Source of the DNA: Micromonospora chokoriensis
GTDB lineage: Bacteria > Actinomycetota > Actinomycetes > Mycobacteriales > Micromonosporaceae
Direction of reading: 5' to 3'
NCBI RefSeq assembly: GCF_000718555.1
Contig: NZ_JOAN01000001.1
Coordinates: 620,001 to 684,000 of the forward strand
Length of the DNA stretch: 64,000 nucleotides
In this document: piece by piece, positions 51,775 through 62,982 of the stretch
How the letters are laid out: every line of letters starts with the position of its first letter
Numbering within the stretch: position 1 is the first letter of the stretch
Program-made: the position numbers and the translations under genes
The notes under the pieces: model-generated
The model's input: only the letters and a program-made list of their open reading frames with translations
Databases searched by the model: none
Told to the model about the DNA's origin: nothing

Positions 51775-53394
51775 GTGGAAGCGTTTGGGGTGTTGGCTGA
51801 GCGGGTTGTCGAGGCTCTGCTGGAGGCGCGGCCCGGGGTTGCTACCTCGGCCGGTGACCACCGGTTCGACGACCGGCTGCCCGACCTGTCCGCCGACGGG
51901 TTGGCCGCCGATCGGGCGATGCTCTCCGACGCGGCCAACGCGCTGTCCGAACTCGACCCCGACTCGCTCGACGTCGACGAGCAGGTCGACCACGCGCTGC
52001 TCACCTCCTTCGTGGATCGGGAGCTGTTCGAGCTGACCGAGATCCGGTCGCACGAGTGGGATCCGCTGCGGCACAACCCTGGCCCGCTGCTGCACCCGCT
52101 GCTGGCCCGCCCGTACGCCCCTGCGGAGGTGCGGCTGACCCAACTGGCTGGCCGGCTCGCCGCCGTACCGGATGCTCTCGCCACCGCCCGCGCGACGCTG
52201 CGGGACATGCCGCGGATCCACGCGGAGACGGCGGTCGGGCAGTTCACCGGCACGGCCGCCCTGATCCGCGACGAGCTGCCGGCGCTGCTCGCCCAGGCCC
52301 CGAGCGCCCTCGACCGGGTCGAGCCGGCGGCCACGGCGGCGATCGCCGCGCTGGAAGAGTTCGTCGCCTGGCTGCGCGCCGGCCTGGCCGCCGATGCCGG
52401 GCCCGGCCGTGACCCGCGACTGGGTCGCCGCCGCTGGGAGGCCCGGCTCTGGCACACTCTCGACACCGAGTTGGGCGCCGCCGAGATCCAGCGTCGCGCC
52501 TGGGCCAACCTGGACCGGGTTACCACGGAGATCCGCGAGGCGGCCGTCGAGCTGGTCGGTGGCCCGGCCGACGACGCGACCGTACGCCGGGCGCTGGACC
52601 TGCTCGCCGCCGAGCACCCGAACGACGCGACGATCGTCGAGCTGGCCGGGGTGACCCTGGACGAGGCGACCGACTTCGTCCGGGCACACGACCTGGTCAC
52701 CCTGGTCGACGACCGCTGCGTGATCCAGGAGATGCCGGAGTTCGCCCGGGGCGTCGCGGTGGCGTACTGCGACGCGCCCGGCCCGCTGGAGACCGCCGTC
52801 CTGCCGACCTTCTACTGCATCGCGCCGACCCCGTCGGACTGGTCGGCGCAGAGGACGGAGTCCTTTTACCGCGAGTACAACGACCACATGATCCGCAATT
52901 TGACGGTGCACGAGGCGATGCCGGGGCATTTCCTCCAGCTCGCCCACGCCCGCCGCTACGTCGGTGGCACGCGGGTCCGTGCGCTGGCCGAGTCCGGCCC
53001 GTTCATCGAGGGCTGGGCGGTCTACGCGGAGGAGTTGATGACGGGGCTGGGCTTCGGCGGTCTGCCGGTGCGGTTGCAGCAGCTCAAGATGCAGCTACGG
53101 ATGACCATCAACGCGCTGCTCGACCAGTTGGTGCACGCCGAGGAGCTGCCCGAGGCCGAGGGGATGGCGTTGATGACCGGGCGCGGCTTCCAGGAGGAGG
53201 GCGAGGCGGCCGGCAAGTGCCGGCGCGCGCAGCTCACCTCCACCCAGCTCTCCACCTACTTCGTCGGGTACAGCGAGGTGGCCGAGATCGCCGCCGCCCG
53301 CCCGGACGGGGTGTCGGTCCGCGACTGGCACGACGCGATGCTCGCCCACGACTGCCCGCCCCCGCGCCACCTGCGCACTCTGCTCGGCCTCTGA
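51775..53394 (+). CDS. DUF885 family putative metallopeptidase
   Basis: 539 residues. The zinc motif HEAMPGH (in NLTVHEAMPGHFLQLAHA) with the downstream Glu in FIEGWAVYAEELM matches the DUF885/M32-like fold. There is no signal peptide, so it is probably cytoplasmic. TAGGGT lies 6 bases before the GTG start. DUF885 proteins are largely uncharacterised; a peptidase acting on short peptides is likely. Confidence 0.88.
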   Translation: MEAFGVLAERVVEALLEARPGVATSAGDHRFDDRLPDLSADGLAADRAMLSDAANALSELDPDSLDVDEQVDHALLTSFVDRELFELTEIRSHEWDPLRHNPGPLLHPLLARPYAPAEVRLTQLAGRLAAVPDALATARATLRDMPRIHAETAVGQFTGTAALIRDELPALLAQAPSALDRVEPAATAAIAALEEFVAWLRAGLAADAGPGRDPRLGRRRWEARLWHTLDTELGAAEIQRRAWANLDRVTTEIREAAVELVGGPADDATVRRALDLLAAEHPNDATIVELAGVTLDEATDFVRAHDLVTLVDDRCVIQEMPEFARGVAVAYCDAPGPLETAVLPTFYCIAPTPSDWSAQRTESFYREYNDHMIRNLTVHEAMPGHFLQLAHARRYVGGTRVRALAESGPFIEGWAVYAEELMTGLGFGGLPVRLQQLKMQLRMTINALLDQLVHAEELPEAEGMALMTGRGFQEEGEAAGKCRRAQLTSTQLSTYFVGYSEVAEIAAARPDGVSVRDWHDAMLAHDCPPPRHLRTLLGL

Positions 53395-55674
<2,280 letters not shown>

Positions 55675-55680
55675 GACGCT

Positions 55681-55711
55681 GTCGGGGGGCCCCGCTGCGG
55701 GGCTCCCCGAC
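55681..55711 (+). terminator. Hairpin terminator or attenuator after eno
   Basis: GTCGGGGGGCCCC (55681-55693) pairs with GGGGCTCCCCGAC (55699-55711), 13 positions with one G-T wobble and a 5-base loop, 6 bases after the eno stop. It may end eno transcripts before the divIC gene. Confidence 0.75.
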
Positions 55712-55751
55712 GACCTCGTAACGCACGAAGCCTCGGGGGAGGGGTGTGACG

Positions 55752-56390
55752 ATGCAGCAGCGCCGCACACCGGGTGGTCAGCGTCCCGCCCGCCGACCGG
55801 GTCAGTCCGGTCGGCCGGGCGGCGGCCGCGCCACACGGGGATCGGTCCGGGAGGCCGGCGTACGCGCCGAACCGCGCGCCGCTGGTCGGGCACCGGGTGC
55901 TGCCCGGGGCGCCGACGGCGTGCGCTCCGCGAATCGTCCGGCCGCCGCTCGGCGTACCGCTGCTGGTGGTGCCGTGAAGCGGCTCTCCGCACCCCATCCC
56001 CGTCGCTTCACCGGTCGGGCCACCGTGTTGTTCGCGGTCCTGATCGCGCTCGCGCTGGCCTACACCTACCCGGTCCGGGTCTACCTGGACCAGCAGGCCG
56101 ACATCGAGCGGATGGAGGCCGCCCAGGCGGTGCAGGAGGCGGAGATCGCCAAGCTCACCGCCGAGGCCGCCAACTGGCAAGACGACGAGTACATCAAGAC
56201 GCAGGCTCGGGAGCGGTTCTTCATGGGCCCGCCGGGCGAGAAGATGATGGTGGTGCTGCACGACCCGGAGGGCGCCGCCCGCGACGCTGGGAAGTCGGCC
56301 GGTTCGACCGCCCCAGCCGGGCCGGTGACCTGGTACGACACGCTCTGGTCGAGCGTGCAGGCGGCGGACAGCCAGCAGCCGGGCAAGTGA
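55752..56390 (+). CDS. FtsB/DivIC-family septum formation initiator
   Basis: 212 residues. Residues 1-90 are a basic, disordered cytoplasmic region, longer than in E. coli FtsB. A membrane helix follows at about 95-113 (VLFAVLIALALAYTYP), then a coiled coil about 120-150 (DIERMEAAQAVQEAEIAKLT) and DEYIKTQARERFFMGPPGE, the conserved DivIC end. It is part of the FtsQLB divisome complex. ATG 55752 has GGAGGGG 7 bases upstream; a GTG two codons earlier is too close to it. Confidence 0.9.
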   Translation: MQQRRTPGGQRPARRPGQSGRPGGGRATRGSVREAGVRAEPRAAGRAPGAARGADGVRSANRPAAARRTAAGGAVKRLSAPHPRRFTGRATVLFAVLIALALAYTYPVRVYLDQQADIERMEAAQAVQEAEIAKLTAEAANWQDDEYIKTQARERFFMGPPGEKMMVVLHDPEGAARDAGKSAGSTAPAGPVTWYDTLWSSVQAADSQQPGK

Positions 56391-56415
56391 GTCACCCACC
56401 AGCACACCAGGAGAG

Positions 56416-56982
56416 ATGGGCACCGTGACTGTCGTACCACCGTCGGAGCCGGCGGCGGATTCCGTTCCCCTGCCGCAGCGGGAGCCGGCCACCGAGGCCG
56501 ACCTGGCGGCGGTGGCCGCGCAGCTCGGCCGCACGCCCCGAGGCACCCGGGCGGTGGCCCACCGTTGCCCGTGTGGCCTTCCCGACGTGGTGGAGACGAC
56601 TCCCCGCCTCGCCGACGGCACCCCGTTTCCGACCCTCTACTACCTGACCTGCCCCCGGGCCACCGCCGTGTGCAGCCGGTTGGAGTCGGCGGGGCTGATG
56701 AAGGAGATGGCGGACCGGCTGGCGACGGATCCCGAGCTGGCGGCCCACTACCGTGCCGCGCACGAGGACTACCTCGCCCGTCGGGAGGCGATCGGCGAGG
56801 TGCCGGAGATCGCCGGCATCTCGGCCGGCGGGATGCCAGGCCGGGTCAAGTGCCTGCACGTGCACCTGGGGCATGCGCTGGGCGCCGGCCCCGGGGTGAA
56901 CCCGTTCGGCGACGAGACGTTGGAGCTGGTCGAGCCCTGGTGGTCGGCTGGGCCGTGCGTGGACGTGCCGGCGGCCGAATGA
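56416..56982 (+). CDS. DUF501 domain-containing protein
   Basis: 188 residues. The DUF501 domain spans about 28-180 with VAHRCPCGLPDVVETTPRL, PTLYYLTCP, CSRLESAGLMKEM and VKCLHVHLGHALGAGPGVNP; the Cys and His suggest a metal site. Function is unknown, but it always sits near divIC and ppx in actinobacteria. Start ATG 56416 lies very close to GGAGAG; GTG 56425 in frame is a real alternative. The stop overlaps the next start (ATGA). Confidence 0.88.
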   Translation: MGTVTVVPPSEPAADSVPLPQREPATEADLAAVAAQLGRTPRGTRAVAHRCPCGLPDVVETTPRLADGTPFPTLYYLTCPRATAVCSRLESAGLMKEMADRLATDPELAAHYRAAHEDYLARREAIGEVPEIAGISAGGMPGRVKCLHVHLGHALGAGPGVNPFGDETLELVEPWWSAGPCVDVPAAE

Positions 56983-57515
56983 GCGCGCAGGCAGAGCCGT
57001 CGGCATCCGAGAGTCAGATCCCCATCCGGCGGGCCCGCACCGAAGACGTGCGGGGCATCCGGCGGCTGATCGACACCTACACCGACGACCGGCGCCTGCT
57101 GAGCAAGGCCACCGTCACCCTCTTCGAGCACGTGCAGGAGTTCCGGGTCGCGGTCCGGGCCGAGGACGACGTCGTGGTGGGCTGTGGGGCGCTGCACGTC
57201 ATGTGGGAAGACCTGGCCGAGATCCGCACGGTGGCTGTGGACCCGTCCTGCCGGGGCCAGCGGATCGGTCACCGGCTGGTCGGCGAGCTGATCGATGCGG
57301 CCCGGGAGCTGGGTGTGGCGCGGATCTTCGTGCTCACCTTCGAGACCCGGTTCTTCGGCTCGTTCGGCTTCCGGGAGATCGACGGCGCTCCGGTGCCACA
57401 ACCGGTGTACGAGCAGTTGCTGCGCTCGTACGACGAGGGTGTCGCGGAGTTCCTGAACCTGGAGCGGGTCAAACCGAACACGTTGGGCAACACCCGGATG
57501 CTGCTGCGCCTGTAG
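56979..57515 (+). CDS. argA: Amino-acid (glutamate) N-acetyltransferase, single-domain GNAT
   Basis: 178 residues. GNAT fold: RRARTEDVRGIRRLIDTY, acetyl-CoA-binding segment VDPSCRGQRIGHRLVGELID, LTFETRFFGSFGFREID. Length and sequence resemble the short ArgA of Mycobacterium tuberculosis (Rv2747), which makes N-acetylglutamate for arginine synthesis. It is translationally coupled to the DUF501 gene. Other arg genes are not in the window, so the assignment rests on family resemblance. Confidence 0.82.
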   Translation: MSAQAEPSASESQIPIRRARTEDVRGIRRLIDTYTDDRRLLSKATVTLFEHVQEFRVAVRAEDDVVVGCGALHVMWEDLAEIRTVAVDPSCRGQRIGHRLVGELIDAARELGVARIFVLTFETRFFGSFGFREIDGAPVPQPVYEQLLRSYDEGVAEFLNLERVKPNTLGNTRMLLRL

Positions 57516-57516
57516 A

Positions 57517-58407
57517 TCAGGCCTTGCGCGGGTGCGCGGCGAAGAACTCCCACATCAGGTCGGTGGCGGACAGACCCGCGGCGGGTGCGGCGAGCTGACC
57601 GGATTTCGCCCCCGGCCAGCTGTGGCCCATGTCGGCGATGGTGTAGACGCTTACCTCGCTGCCGTCCGCGCAGCCCGCCACCGTGTGCGTCACACCCGGC
57701 ACCCCGGACGCCTTCGGGCTCGGTCGGCAACTGAGCCGCTGCTGCCAGGTCCGCATCCCCGTCTGGAAGGTCGAGGCGTACCGGTCCTGGCCGCCGATGA
57801 AGGTGATCACGGAGACCGGGCTCTTCGGCACGTAGCTCTCGGCGGTGGTCAGTTTCCCGCTGTAACCGCCACTGACGACCCCGATCGCGGCGAACTTGCC
57901 GGTGCCCTCGACCGCTGCCCGGAAGCTCATGTCGCCGCCGTTCGAGATGCCGGTGAGGAAGACCCGGTTGGGGTCCGCATTCCAGGTCTGCACCAGGTGG
58001 TCGGTGAGGGTACTGAGGAAGCCGACGTCGTCCTGACTGCCGCAGCAGATCAGCGCGTTGAAGCCGCCGCCCACCCCGTCGGGGTAGGCGACCAGCACGT
58101 TGTCCGTGTCGGCCTTGGCGTCCAAGCCCGCCAGCTCGCGCATTGAGGGTCCGGCGCCGGGGTAGAAGTGCAGTGCGACGACCAGGGCGGACGGCCGGTT
58201 CGGGTCGTACCCGGGCGGCGCGTACAACAGGTAGGTGCGGTCGGTCCCGTTGTGCTTGAGAGTGAGCAGGTGGTCGCCGGCCGCCGGGCGTTCAGCCGAC
58301 GCGGACGGCGCGACTGGCGGGGTCGACGAGGGCTGCCCCCGCTCACCACAAGCTACCGCCGCGACGACGAGGCAGAGCCCCGTCAACACTGCCACCGTTC
58401 GCCGCAT
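57517..58407 (-). CDS. Lipoprotein esterase of the PHB depolymerase (LpqC-like) family
   Basis: 296 residues from the ATG at 58405-58407. Lipobox AVAC (Cys20). An alpha/beta-hydrolase of the CE1/PHB-depolymerase type: YLLYAPPGYDPNRPSALVVA, nucleophile in TGISNGGDM, acid region FIGGQDRYA, catalytic His in MGHSWPG. It probably hydrolyses esters at the cell surface. A GTG 11 codons upstream, with GACGAT 5 bases before it, is an alternative start that keeps the signal peptide. Its stop is 2 bases from the convergent argA stop. Confidence 0.87.
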   Translation of the reverse strand: MRRTVAVLTGLCLVVAAVACGERGQPSSTPPVAPSASAERPAAGDHLLTLKHNGTDRTYLLYAPPGYDPNRPSALVVALHFYPGAGPSMRELAGLDAKADTDNVLVAYPDGVGGGFNALICCGSQDDVGFLSTLTDHLVQTWNADPNRVFLTGISNGGDMSFRAAVEGTGKFAAIGVVSGGYSGKLTTAESYVPKSPVSVITFIGGQDRYASTFQTGMRTWQQRLSCRPSPKASGVPGVTHTVAGCADGSEVSVYTIADMGHSWPGAKSGQLAAPAAGLSATDLMWEFFAAHPRKA

Positions 58408-58503
58408 GCCGGCCACCCCCCGTCGACCCCGCGTCCACACTGGAGATCGTCCGGCTGCGGATCAACCCTTTCGGTCCTGGGCGAAGGCAGGCAGGCTGTT
58501 GGC

Positions 58504-59511
58504 ATGCTTCGCCTCCAGCTCGGGTCGGCCGACCTGTGCCGGGTGCGGTTCGCCGATCGGCTGCATCCGGTCGGGATCGCGCTGCTGGCCGGGCAGTGGC
58601 TGCGCGATCCCACGGTCGCGGCGATGGCGCCGACACTGGCCGGGCGGGCGGCGGCGGCCGAGGGCACGGCTGCCGCGCAGGCGGCCACCGCGATCCTGCG
58701 ACACCTGCTGCCCGACCGGGGGCGCCTACCGGATTTCGTGACTCCCTTCGACGGTCTGGAGTCGGTCGAGGCCGGCCTGGAGGCGATTCGGGCCACCCCG
58801 GCGCGGCGGGTCCGCGCCGAGGTCACCACGGCGTACGCGGAGACGACCGTCAGCCCGCTGCGGCGGCGGTTCGCGGCGGCCGATCCGGAGGTGCTGGACC
58901 TGTTCGGCGGAGCCGTTCGGACCTGGTTCGACGTGGTGCTCGAACCGCACTGGGCCGAGCTGACGTCGGCGTACCGTCAGCAGGTGACCTCCGCCAGCCT
59001 GCGGCTGGCGCAGCACGGCCTGGCCGGCCTCTTCGCGGGTCTGCACCCGGCGATCCGCTGGCGCGAGCCGGTGCTGGAGGTACGGACGTGGTGGGACGGG
59101 GATCTTCCCGGCACCGGCCACGGCCTCATCCTGCTGCCGTCCCCGTTGGCCGGGCCACGCCCCCGGGTGCTCGTCGAGCCGGGTCAACCGATCCTGCTCG
59201 TCTACCCGGTGATAGTGCCCGCACGCGGGGCCACCGCTGACGACGATGCCCTCGGCCGGCTGCTCGGCGTCACCCGGGCGCTTGTGCTGCGCCGGCTGGC
59301 GGCCGACGGTGGGTTGACCACCACCCTGTTGTCCCGGGCCGCCGGGATCAGTCTCTCCTCGGCCTCGGAGCACGCCACCGCCCTGCGGGCCGCTGGTCTG
59401 GTGGCCAGCGAGCGGGAGGGCGGGGCCGTCCGGCATCACCTGACCGCGCTCGGCGCGGAGCTGTTGGGTGCCGGTCGCCCTGTTGAGCGTGATGCCCCTG
59501 AGTCATTTTGA
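58504..59511 (+). CDS. Winged-helix (ArsR-like) transcriptional regulator
   Basis: 335 residues. A long N-terminal domain (about 1-240) of unknown fold resembles the DUF5937-type sensors; the winged helix-turn-helix lies at about 255-325 (LGVTRALVLRRLAADGGLTT, LSRAAGISLSSASEHATALR, LVASEREGGAVRHHLTALG). Such proteins often control adjacent transporters, but here neighbours are an esterase and ppx. CAGGCT ends 6 bases before the ATG. Confidence 0.82.
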   Translation: MLRLQLGSADLCRVRFADRLHPVGIALLAGQWLRDPTVAAMAPTLAGRAAAAEGTAAAQAATAILRHLLPDRGRLPDFVTPFDGLESVEAGLEAIRATPARRVRAEVTTAYAETTVSPLRRRFAAADPEVLDLFGGAVRTWFDVVLEPHWAELTSAYRQQVTSASLRLAQHGLAGLFAGLHPAIRWREPVLEVRTWWDGDLPGTGHGLILLPSPLAGPRPRVLVEPGQPILLVYPVIVPARGATADDDALGRLLGVTRALVLRRLAADGGLTTTLLSRAAGISLSSASEHATALRAAGLVASEREGGAVRHHLTALGAELLGAGRPVERDAPESF

Positions 59512-59617
59512 TGACTGGTAGTCATCGGCCTCAGTAGGGCGACCGGCCGCCAGGCCGGCTGCCGTCTGCTCGGCCCACCAGGCAGGCGCCGCCGGTGGGC
59601 TGTCGTAGGGTTGCGGG

Positions 59618-60574
59618 GTGACGACGCGTGTGGCGGCCATCGACTGCGGGACCAACTCGATCCGACTGCTGGTCGCCGACCTGCCCGAGGCCTCGGCCGG
59701 GCCGCAGGCGCCGCTTGTCGACCTGACCCGGCGGATGGAGATCGTCCGGCTGGGGCAGGGCGTGGACCGCACCGGCCGGCTCGCCCCGGAGGCGATCGAG
59801 CGGACCCGGGTGGCGTTGGCGTCGTACGCCGCCGACATCGAGAAGCTGGGTGCGCAGCGGGTGCGGATGTGCGCCACCTCGGCTTCCCGGGACGCCGCCA
59901 ACGCCGCCGAATTCACCGACATGGTGCAGCGCACCCTCGGGGTGGCGCCCGAGGTGGTCAGCGGCGACGAGGAGGCCCGGCTGTCGTTCACCGGCGCGGT
60001 GCGCGGGCTGCCCGCCGACGCGCAGGAGCCGTTCCTGGTCGTCGACATCGGTGGCGGTTCCACCGAGTTCGTGGTCGGTGACCGGGCCGCCGGGGTGCGG
60101 TCGGCGATCTCGGTCGACATCGGCTGCGTCCGGATGACCGAGCGGCACCTGCCCAGTGACCCGCCGACGCCCGAGCAGGTCGCGGCCGCGGAGGCCGACA
60201 TCGCTGCCGTGGTGGACCGGGCGCTCGCTGCGGTCCCCGGCCGCGAGGCGGCCACCCTGGTCGGCCTCGCCGGGTCGGTCACCACAGTGGTCGCCCTCGC
60301 TCAGGGCCTGCGAGAGTACGACCCGGAGCGCATCCACCACGCCCGGGTGTCGTACGAGGAGGTCGCCCAGGTGACCGCTGACCTGCTGGGTCAGACCCGT
60401 ACGCAGCGGTTGGTGAGCCCGGTGATGCACCCGGGCCGGGCTGACGTGATCGGCGCGGGCGCGCTGGTGCTTCGCGTGATCATGGAGCGGGCCGGGATGC
60501 CGTCGGTGGTCGCCTCGGAGCACGACATCCTCGACGGCATCGCCTGGAGCCTCCAGCCAGCCACCGCGGGCTAG
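59618..60574 (+). CDS. ppx: Ppx/GppA exopolyphosphatase
   Basis: 318 residues. Actin-like fold with phosphate 1 motif AAIDCGTNSIRLLVAD at the N-terminus, CATSASRDAANA, and phosphate 2 motif VVDIGGGSTEFVVG. It hydrolyses polyphosphate ends or pppGpp; the short actinobacterial form (about 310-320) fits. TAGGGT lies 6 bases before the GTG start. It closes the eno-argA cluster. Confidence 0.95.
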   Translation: MTTRVAAIDCGTNSIRLLVADLPEASAGPQAPLVDLTRRMEIVRLGQGVDRTGRLAPEAIERTRVALASYAADIEKLGAQRVRMCATSASRDAANAAEFTDMVQRTLGVAPEVVSGDEEARLSFTGAVRGLPADAQEPFLVVDIGGGSTEFVVGDRAAGVRSAISVDIGCVRMTERHLPSDPPTPEQVAAAEADIAAVVDRALAAVPGREAATLVGLAGSVTTVVALAQGLREYDPERIHHARVSYEEVAQVTADLLGQTRTQRLVSPVMHPGRADVIGAGALVLRVIMERAGMPSVVASEHDILDGIAWSLQPATAG

Positions 60575-60580
60575 CACGCT

Positions 60581-60657
60581 TGATCAACTCTCCTTCATTG
60601 AAACTGCGGTGTCCGAGTGCCTCGGATGCCCCGACTTTCTGAAAACCGAGTCGATCA
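60581..60657. repeat. 77-bp palindromic intergenic repeat, copy 2
   Basis: Begins TGATCAACTCTCCTTCA and ends TGAAAACCGAGTCGATCA, the same length and ends as 541-617 (58 of 77 identical). It starts 6 bases after the ppx stop, where it could act as a terminator. Confidence 0.75.
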
Positions 60658-60713
60658 CCGCCCCGCCCCGCCCCGCCGCTCGGCGTGTGGGGCCTGATCG
60701 TTGACGCTACTTC

Positions 60714-60737
60714 GCATTGCGCAGTAGTGTGCAATGC
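60714..60737 (+). promoter_or_regulatory. PadR operator overlapping the padR -10
   Basis: GCATTGCGCA (60714-60723) and TGTGCAATGC (60728-60737) form a 10-bp inverted repeat with one mismatch, covering the TAGTGT -10 element and ending at the start codon. The position fits autorepression. Confidence 0.65.
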
Positions 60738-61070
60738 GTGGACACCACACAGTTGCTGAAGGGCGTGCTCGATCTGGCCGTCCTGGCCGTCCTCCGAGAG
60801 GAGGACGGTTACGGTTACGACATCCTGCGCCGCCTTCGCGAGGCCGGCCTGGAAGAGGTCGGCGACGCCTCGGTCTACGGGACGCTGCGCCGCCTCTTCG
60901 CCGCCGGCCTGCTCACCACCTACGTGGTGCCGAGCGAATCCGGGCCGCACCGCAAGTACTACTCACTCAACGCCGCAGGGCGCGACCAGTTGACTCGCTC
61001 CGGCAAGCTCTGGCGCTCATTCGCCACCACCATGGACGCTCTGCTCGACGATCGGGGGCTGGCGGCATGA
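60738..61070 (+). CDS. PadR family transcriptional regulator
   Basis: 110 residues. A winged helix with TTQLLKGVLDLAVLAVLREE, DGYGYDILRRLREAGLEEV, SVYGTLRRLFAAGLLTT and GPHRKYYSLNAAGRDQL, all standard for PadR-s1 proteins. The GTG start is preceded by TAGTGT with 7 bases between. Its stop overlaps the next gene (ATGA), the usual pairing of PadR with a HAAS-domain membrane protein. Confidence 0.95.
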   Translation: MDTTQLLKGVLDLAVLAVLREEDGYGYDILRRLREAGLEEVGDASVYGTLRRLFAAGLLTTYVVPSESGPHRKYYSLNAAGRDQLTRSGKLWRSFATTMDALLDDRGLAA

Positions 61071-62092
61071 CCGTCACGGAGCAGGAGATCACCGACTACG
61101 TGGCGCGGGTTCGGGCCGCTCTGGCCGACCTGCCGCCCACCCAACGCGACGAGCTGACCGAGGACCTCGCCGACCACCTCACCGAGGTCGCGGCCGAGTC
61201 CGAGGGCACCCTGGTCGAGCGGCTGGGCGAGCCCGAGACGTACGCGGCCGAGCTGCGCGCCGCGGCCGGCGCCGCGCCGGGCAGCGGGCGCAATCTCGAC
61301 CAGCGGGTGGCGAGCGCGATGGCCCGGGCCCGCGGCCGGCTGCGCGCGCTCGACACCCGGCTGGGCCCACCCCTGGGGTACGCGACGGCCAGCGACTTCC
61401 TCCGACTGTTGCGCCCGGCCTGGTGGGTGCTGCGCGGTTATCTGGCGGCGATGCTGGTCACGGTGATCACCACCGGTGGCGAATTCGGTTTGCTGCCCCG
61501 GTTCGGCGGTGAGCTGCTCGCCGGCCTGATCATGCTGATCGGCTTCGTGCTCGGCTCCATCTGGATCGGTCGCCGTTCGGCCCAGCTGACCCGCTGGCCG
61601 CGCTCGGCCGTGCAGGTCGCCAGCGTGGTGCTGGTGGTCTTCGCGTTCGCCGCCCTGATGCAGGCCGAGGACCGGATGCGCTACGGCGACTACGGCTACG
61701 ACCAGACCTCGGTCGACAGCCAGTACGACCGGGTCCGGGACGTCTTCGTCTACGACAGCGAGGGCCGCCTGGTGGAGAACGCCCGGCTCTTCGACCAGAA
61801 CGGCAACCCGATCCGGCTCGGCTACCCGGACTGCTTGTCAGGCGCCTATGTAAAGCAGACCCTGCGGGCATACCCGTACTGCCCGGAGCAGGCGCCCTTC
61901 GTGCCCCGCGCGCCGGGCGCACCCCTCCCGCCGACGTCACCGACGAGCACGCCCGACCCGACGAGCACGCCGGACCCGACCAGCACGCCCGACCCGAGCG
62001 GCACATCCGCGCCGACCGGTACGCCGTTGCCGACTGGTACGGCCACCGGCCTGCCGCCGAGCGGCACACCGACACCCACCCCGACGAGCTGA
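61067..62092 (+). CDS. HAAS (DUF1700-like) membrane protein with Pro/Thr tail
   Basis: 341 residues. N-terminal HAAS-type helical domain (about 1-70: YVARVRAALADLPPTQRDEL, DLADHLTEVAAES), membrane helices at about 122-142, 148-165 and 180-198, an exported middle region, and a tail from about 285 with TSTPDP repeats. HAAS proteins are typical partners of PadR regulators. It is translationally coupled to padR. Function is unknown, probably signalling or an efflux accessory. Confidence 0.82.
   Translation: MTVTEQEITDYVARVRAALADLPPTQRDELTEDLADHLTEVAAESEGTLVERLGEPETYAAELRAAAGAAPGSGRNLDQRVASAMARARGRLRALDTRLGPPLGYATASDFLRLLRPAWWVLRGYLAAMLVTVITTGGEFGLLPRFGGELLAGLIMLIGFVLGSIWIGRRSAQLTRWPRSAVQVASVVLVVFAFAALMQAEDRMRYGDYGYDQTSVDSQYDRVRDVFVYDSEGRLVENARLFDQNGNPIRLGYPDCLSGAYVKQTLRAYPYCPEQAPFVPRAPGAPLPPTSPTSTPDPTSTPDPTSTPDPSGTSAPTGTPLPTGTATGLPPSGTPTPTPTS
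61945..61999 (+). repeat. In-frame TSTPDP coding repeat
   Basis: Three 18-bp units encoding TSTPDP and one variant, in the C-terminal tail of the HAAS protein. Confidence 0.7.
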
Positions 62093-62156
62093 ACCACGGT
62101 GTGAATTGGATCATGCAGGCGATGCTGGGAAATAACTGAACGGACGAGGCGAGCGG

Positions 62157-62193
62157 GACGACACCGGAAATCAATGATCGTTACGGTGTCGTC
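62157..62193 (+). terminator. Hairpin between the HAAS gene and the LppU-like gene
   Basis: GACGACACCG (62157-62166) pairs with CGGTGTCGTC (62184-62193) across a 17-base A/T-rich loop. It lies 30 bases before the next start, so it may be a terminator or a leader structure of that gene. Confidence 0.5.
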
Positions 62194-62222
62194 TGCTCAT
62201 CAACCCCTCGGAAGGAACCCCC

Positions 62223-62783
62223 GTGCCAGAGCAGGTCGCACCGCCCCCCGCGCCCGACGCCGCAACCCCTGAGCCGGCCGTCGAGACGCCGCAAGCGGCC
62301 GCGCCGCAGCAGCCCGAGTCGCAGCAGACCGAGTCGGACCCGGCCGAGCAGGAGGCGGCCGAGACTCCGCAGGCGACCGAGCCGAAGGCGGAGAAGTCCG
62401 GTGCCAAGAAGGCCCTCGGCATCGTCGGTGCGATCCTCGCCGTAGTCGTCATCGCCGGTCTGAAGTTCGGCGTCGCCTCGGCGATCGGCGACTACTTCAA
62501 CAAGGACGAGACCGCCGATGCCAAGACCGGCGACTGCATCGCCGAGCTGCCCGAGGTCAAGGGCAACGAGCAGGAGGAGGTCGACGGCGCCAAGATCGTC
62601 GATTGCACCTCTACCGAGGCGGCGTACAACGTGGTCGGTCGGGTGGACGGCCAGACCGCGGCTCAGGCCAAGGCCGACACCGCCTGCACCCAGTTCTTCA
62701 AGGAGGGCGAGGAGGGGTACATCTTCTCCAGCATCGAGCCGGGCAAGACGGGCTACCTGCTCTGCCTGACCAAGAAGGCCTGA
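62223..62783 (+). CDS. LppU-like membrane-anchored protein
   Basis: 186 residues. A Pro/Glu/Gln-rich cytoplasmic region (1-58), a membrane helix (about 64-82, ALGIVGAILAVVVIAGL), and a compact exported domain (about 95-186) with KTGDCIAELPE, VDCTSTEAAYNVVGRV, DTACTQFF and YLLCLTKK; four Cys match the LppU/SCO3897 pattern. Function unknown. GTG start with AAGGAA upstream. Confidence 0.8.
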   Translation: MPEQVAPPPAPDAATPEPAVETPQAAAPQQPESQQTESDPAEQEAAETPQATEPKAEKSGAKKALGIVGAILAVVVIAGLKFGVASAIGDYFNKDETADAKTGDCIAELPEVKGNEQEEVDGAKIVDCTSTEAAYNVVGRVDGQTAAQAKADTACTQFFKEGEEGYIFSSIEPGKTGYLLCLTKKA

Positions 62784-62803
62784 ACCAAGCGGTAGATCGG
62801 CAT

Positions 62804-62836
62804 CGATGGCGGCGGGAGCAGGCCCCGCCGCCATCG
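62804..62836 (+). terminator. 13-bp hairpin terminator
   Basis: CGATGGCGGCGGG (62804-62816) pairs with CCCGCCGCCATCG (62824-62836) across a 7-base loop, 20 bases after the LppU-like gene. Confidence 0.8.
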
Positions 62837-62982
62837 GCGTACCTGGAGTCACCAGAGGGCGAACAGGAGGTGAATGCCACTGTTCCGGCGTCTTCCCGAG
62901 GGCCGCGTGGCGTGGCAGGCTACCGGCACGTAGGACCACTGGGCGACCAGCCAACGATGACTGACCGCTAGGAGGACGGCCC

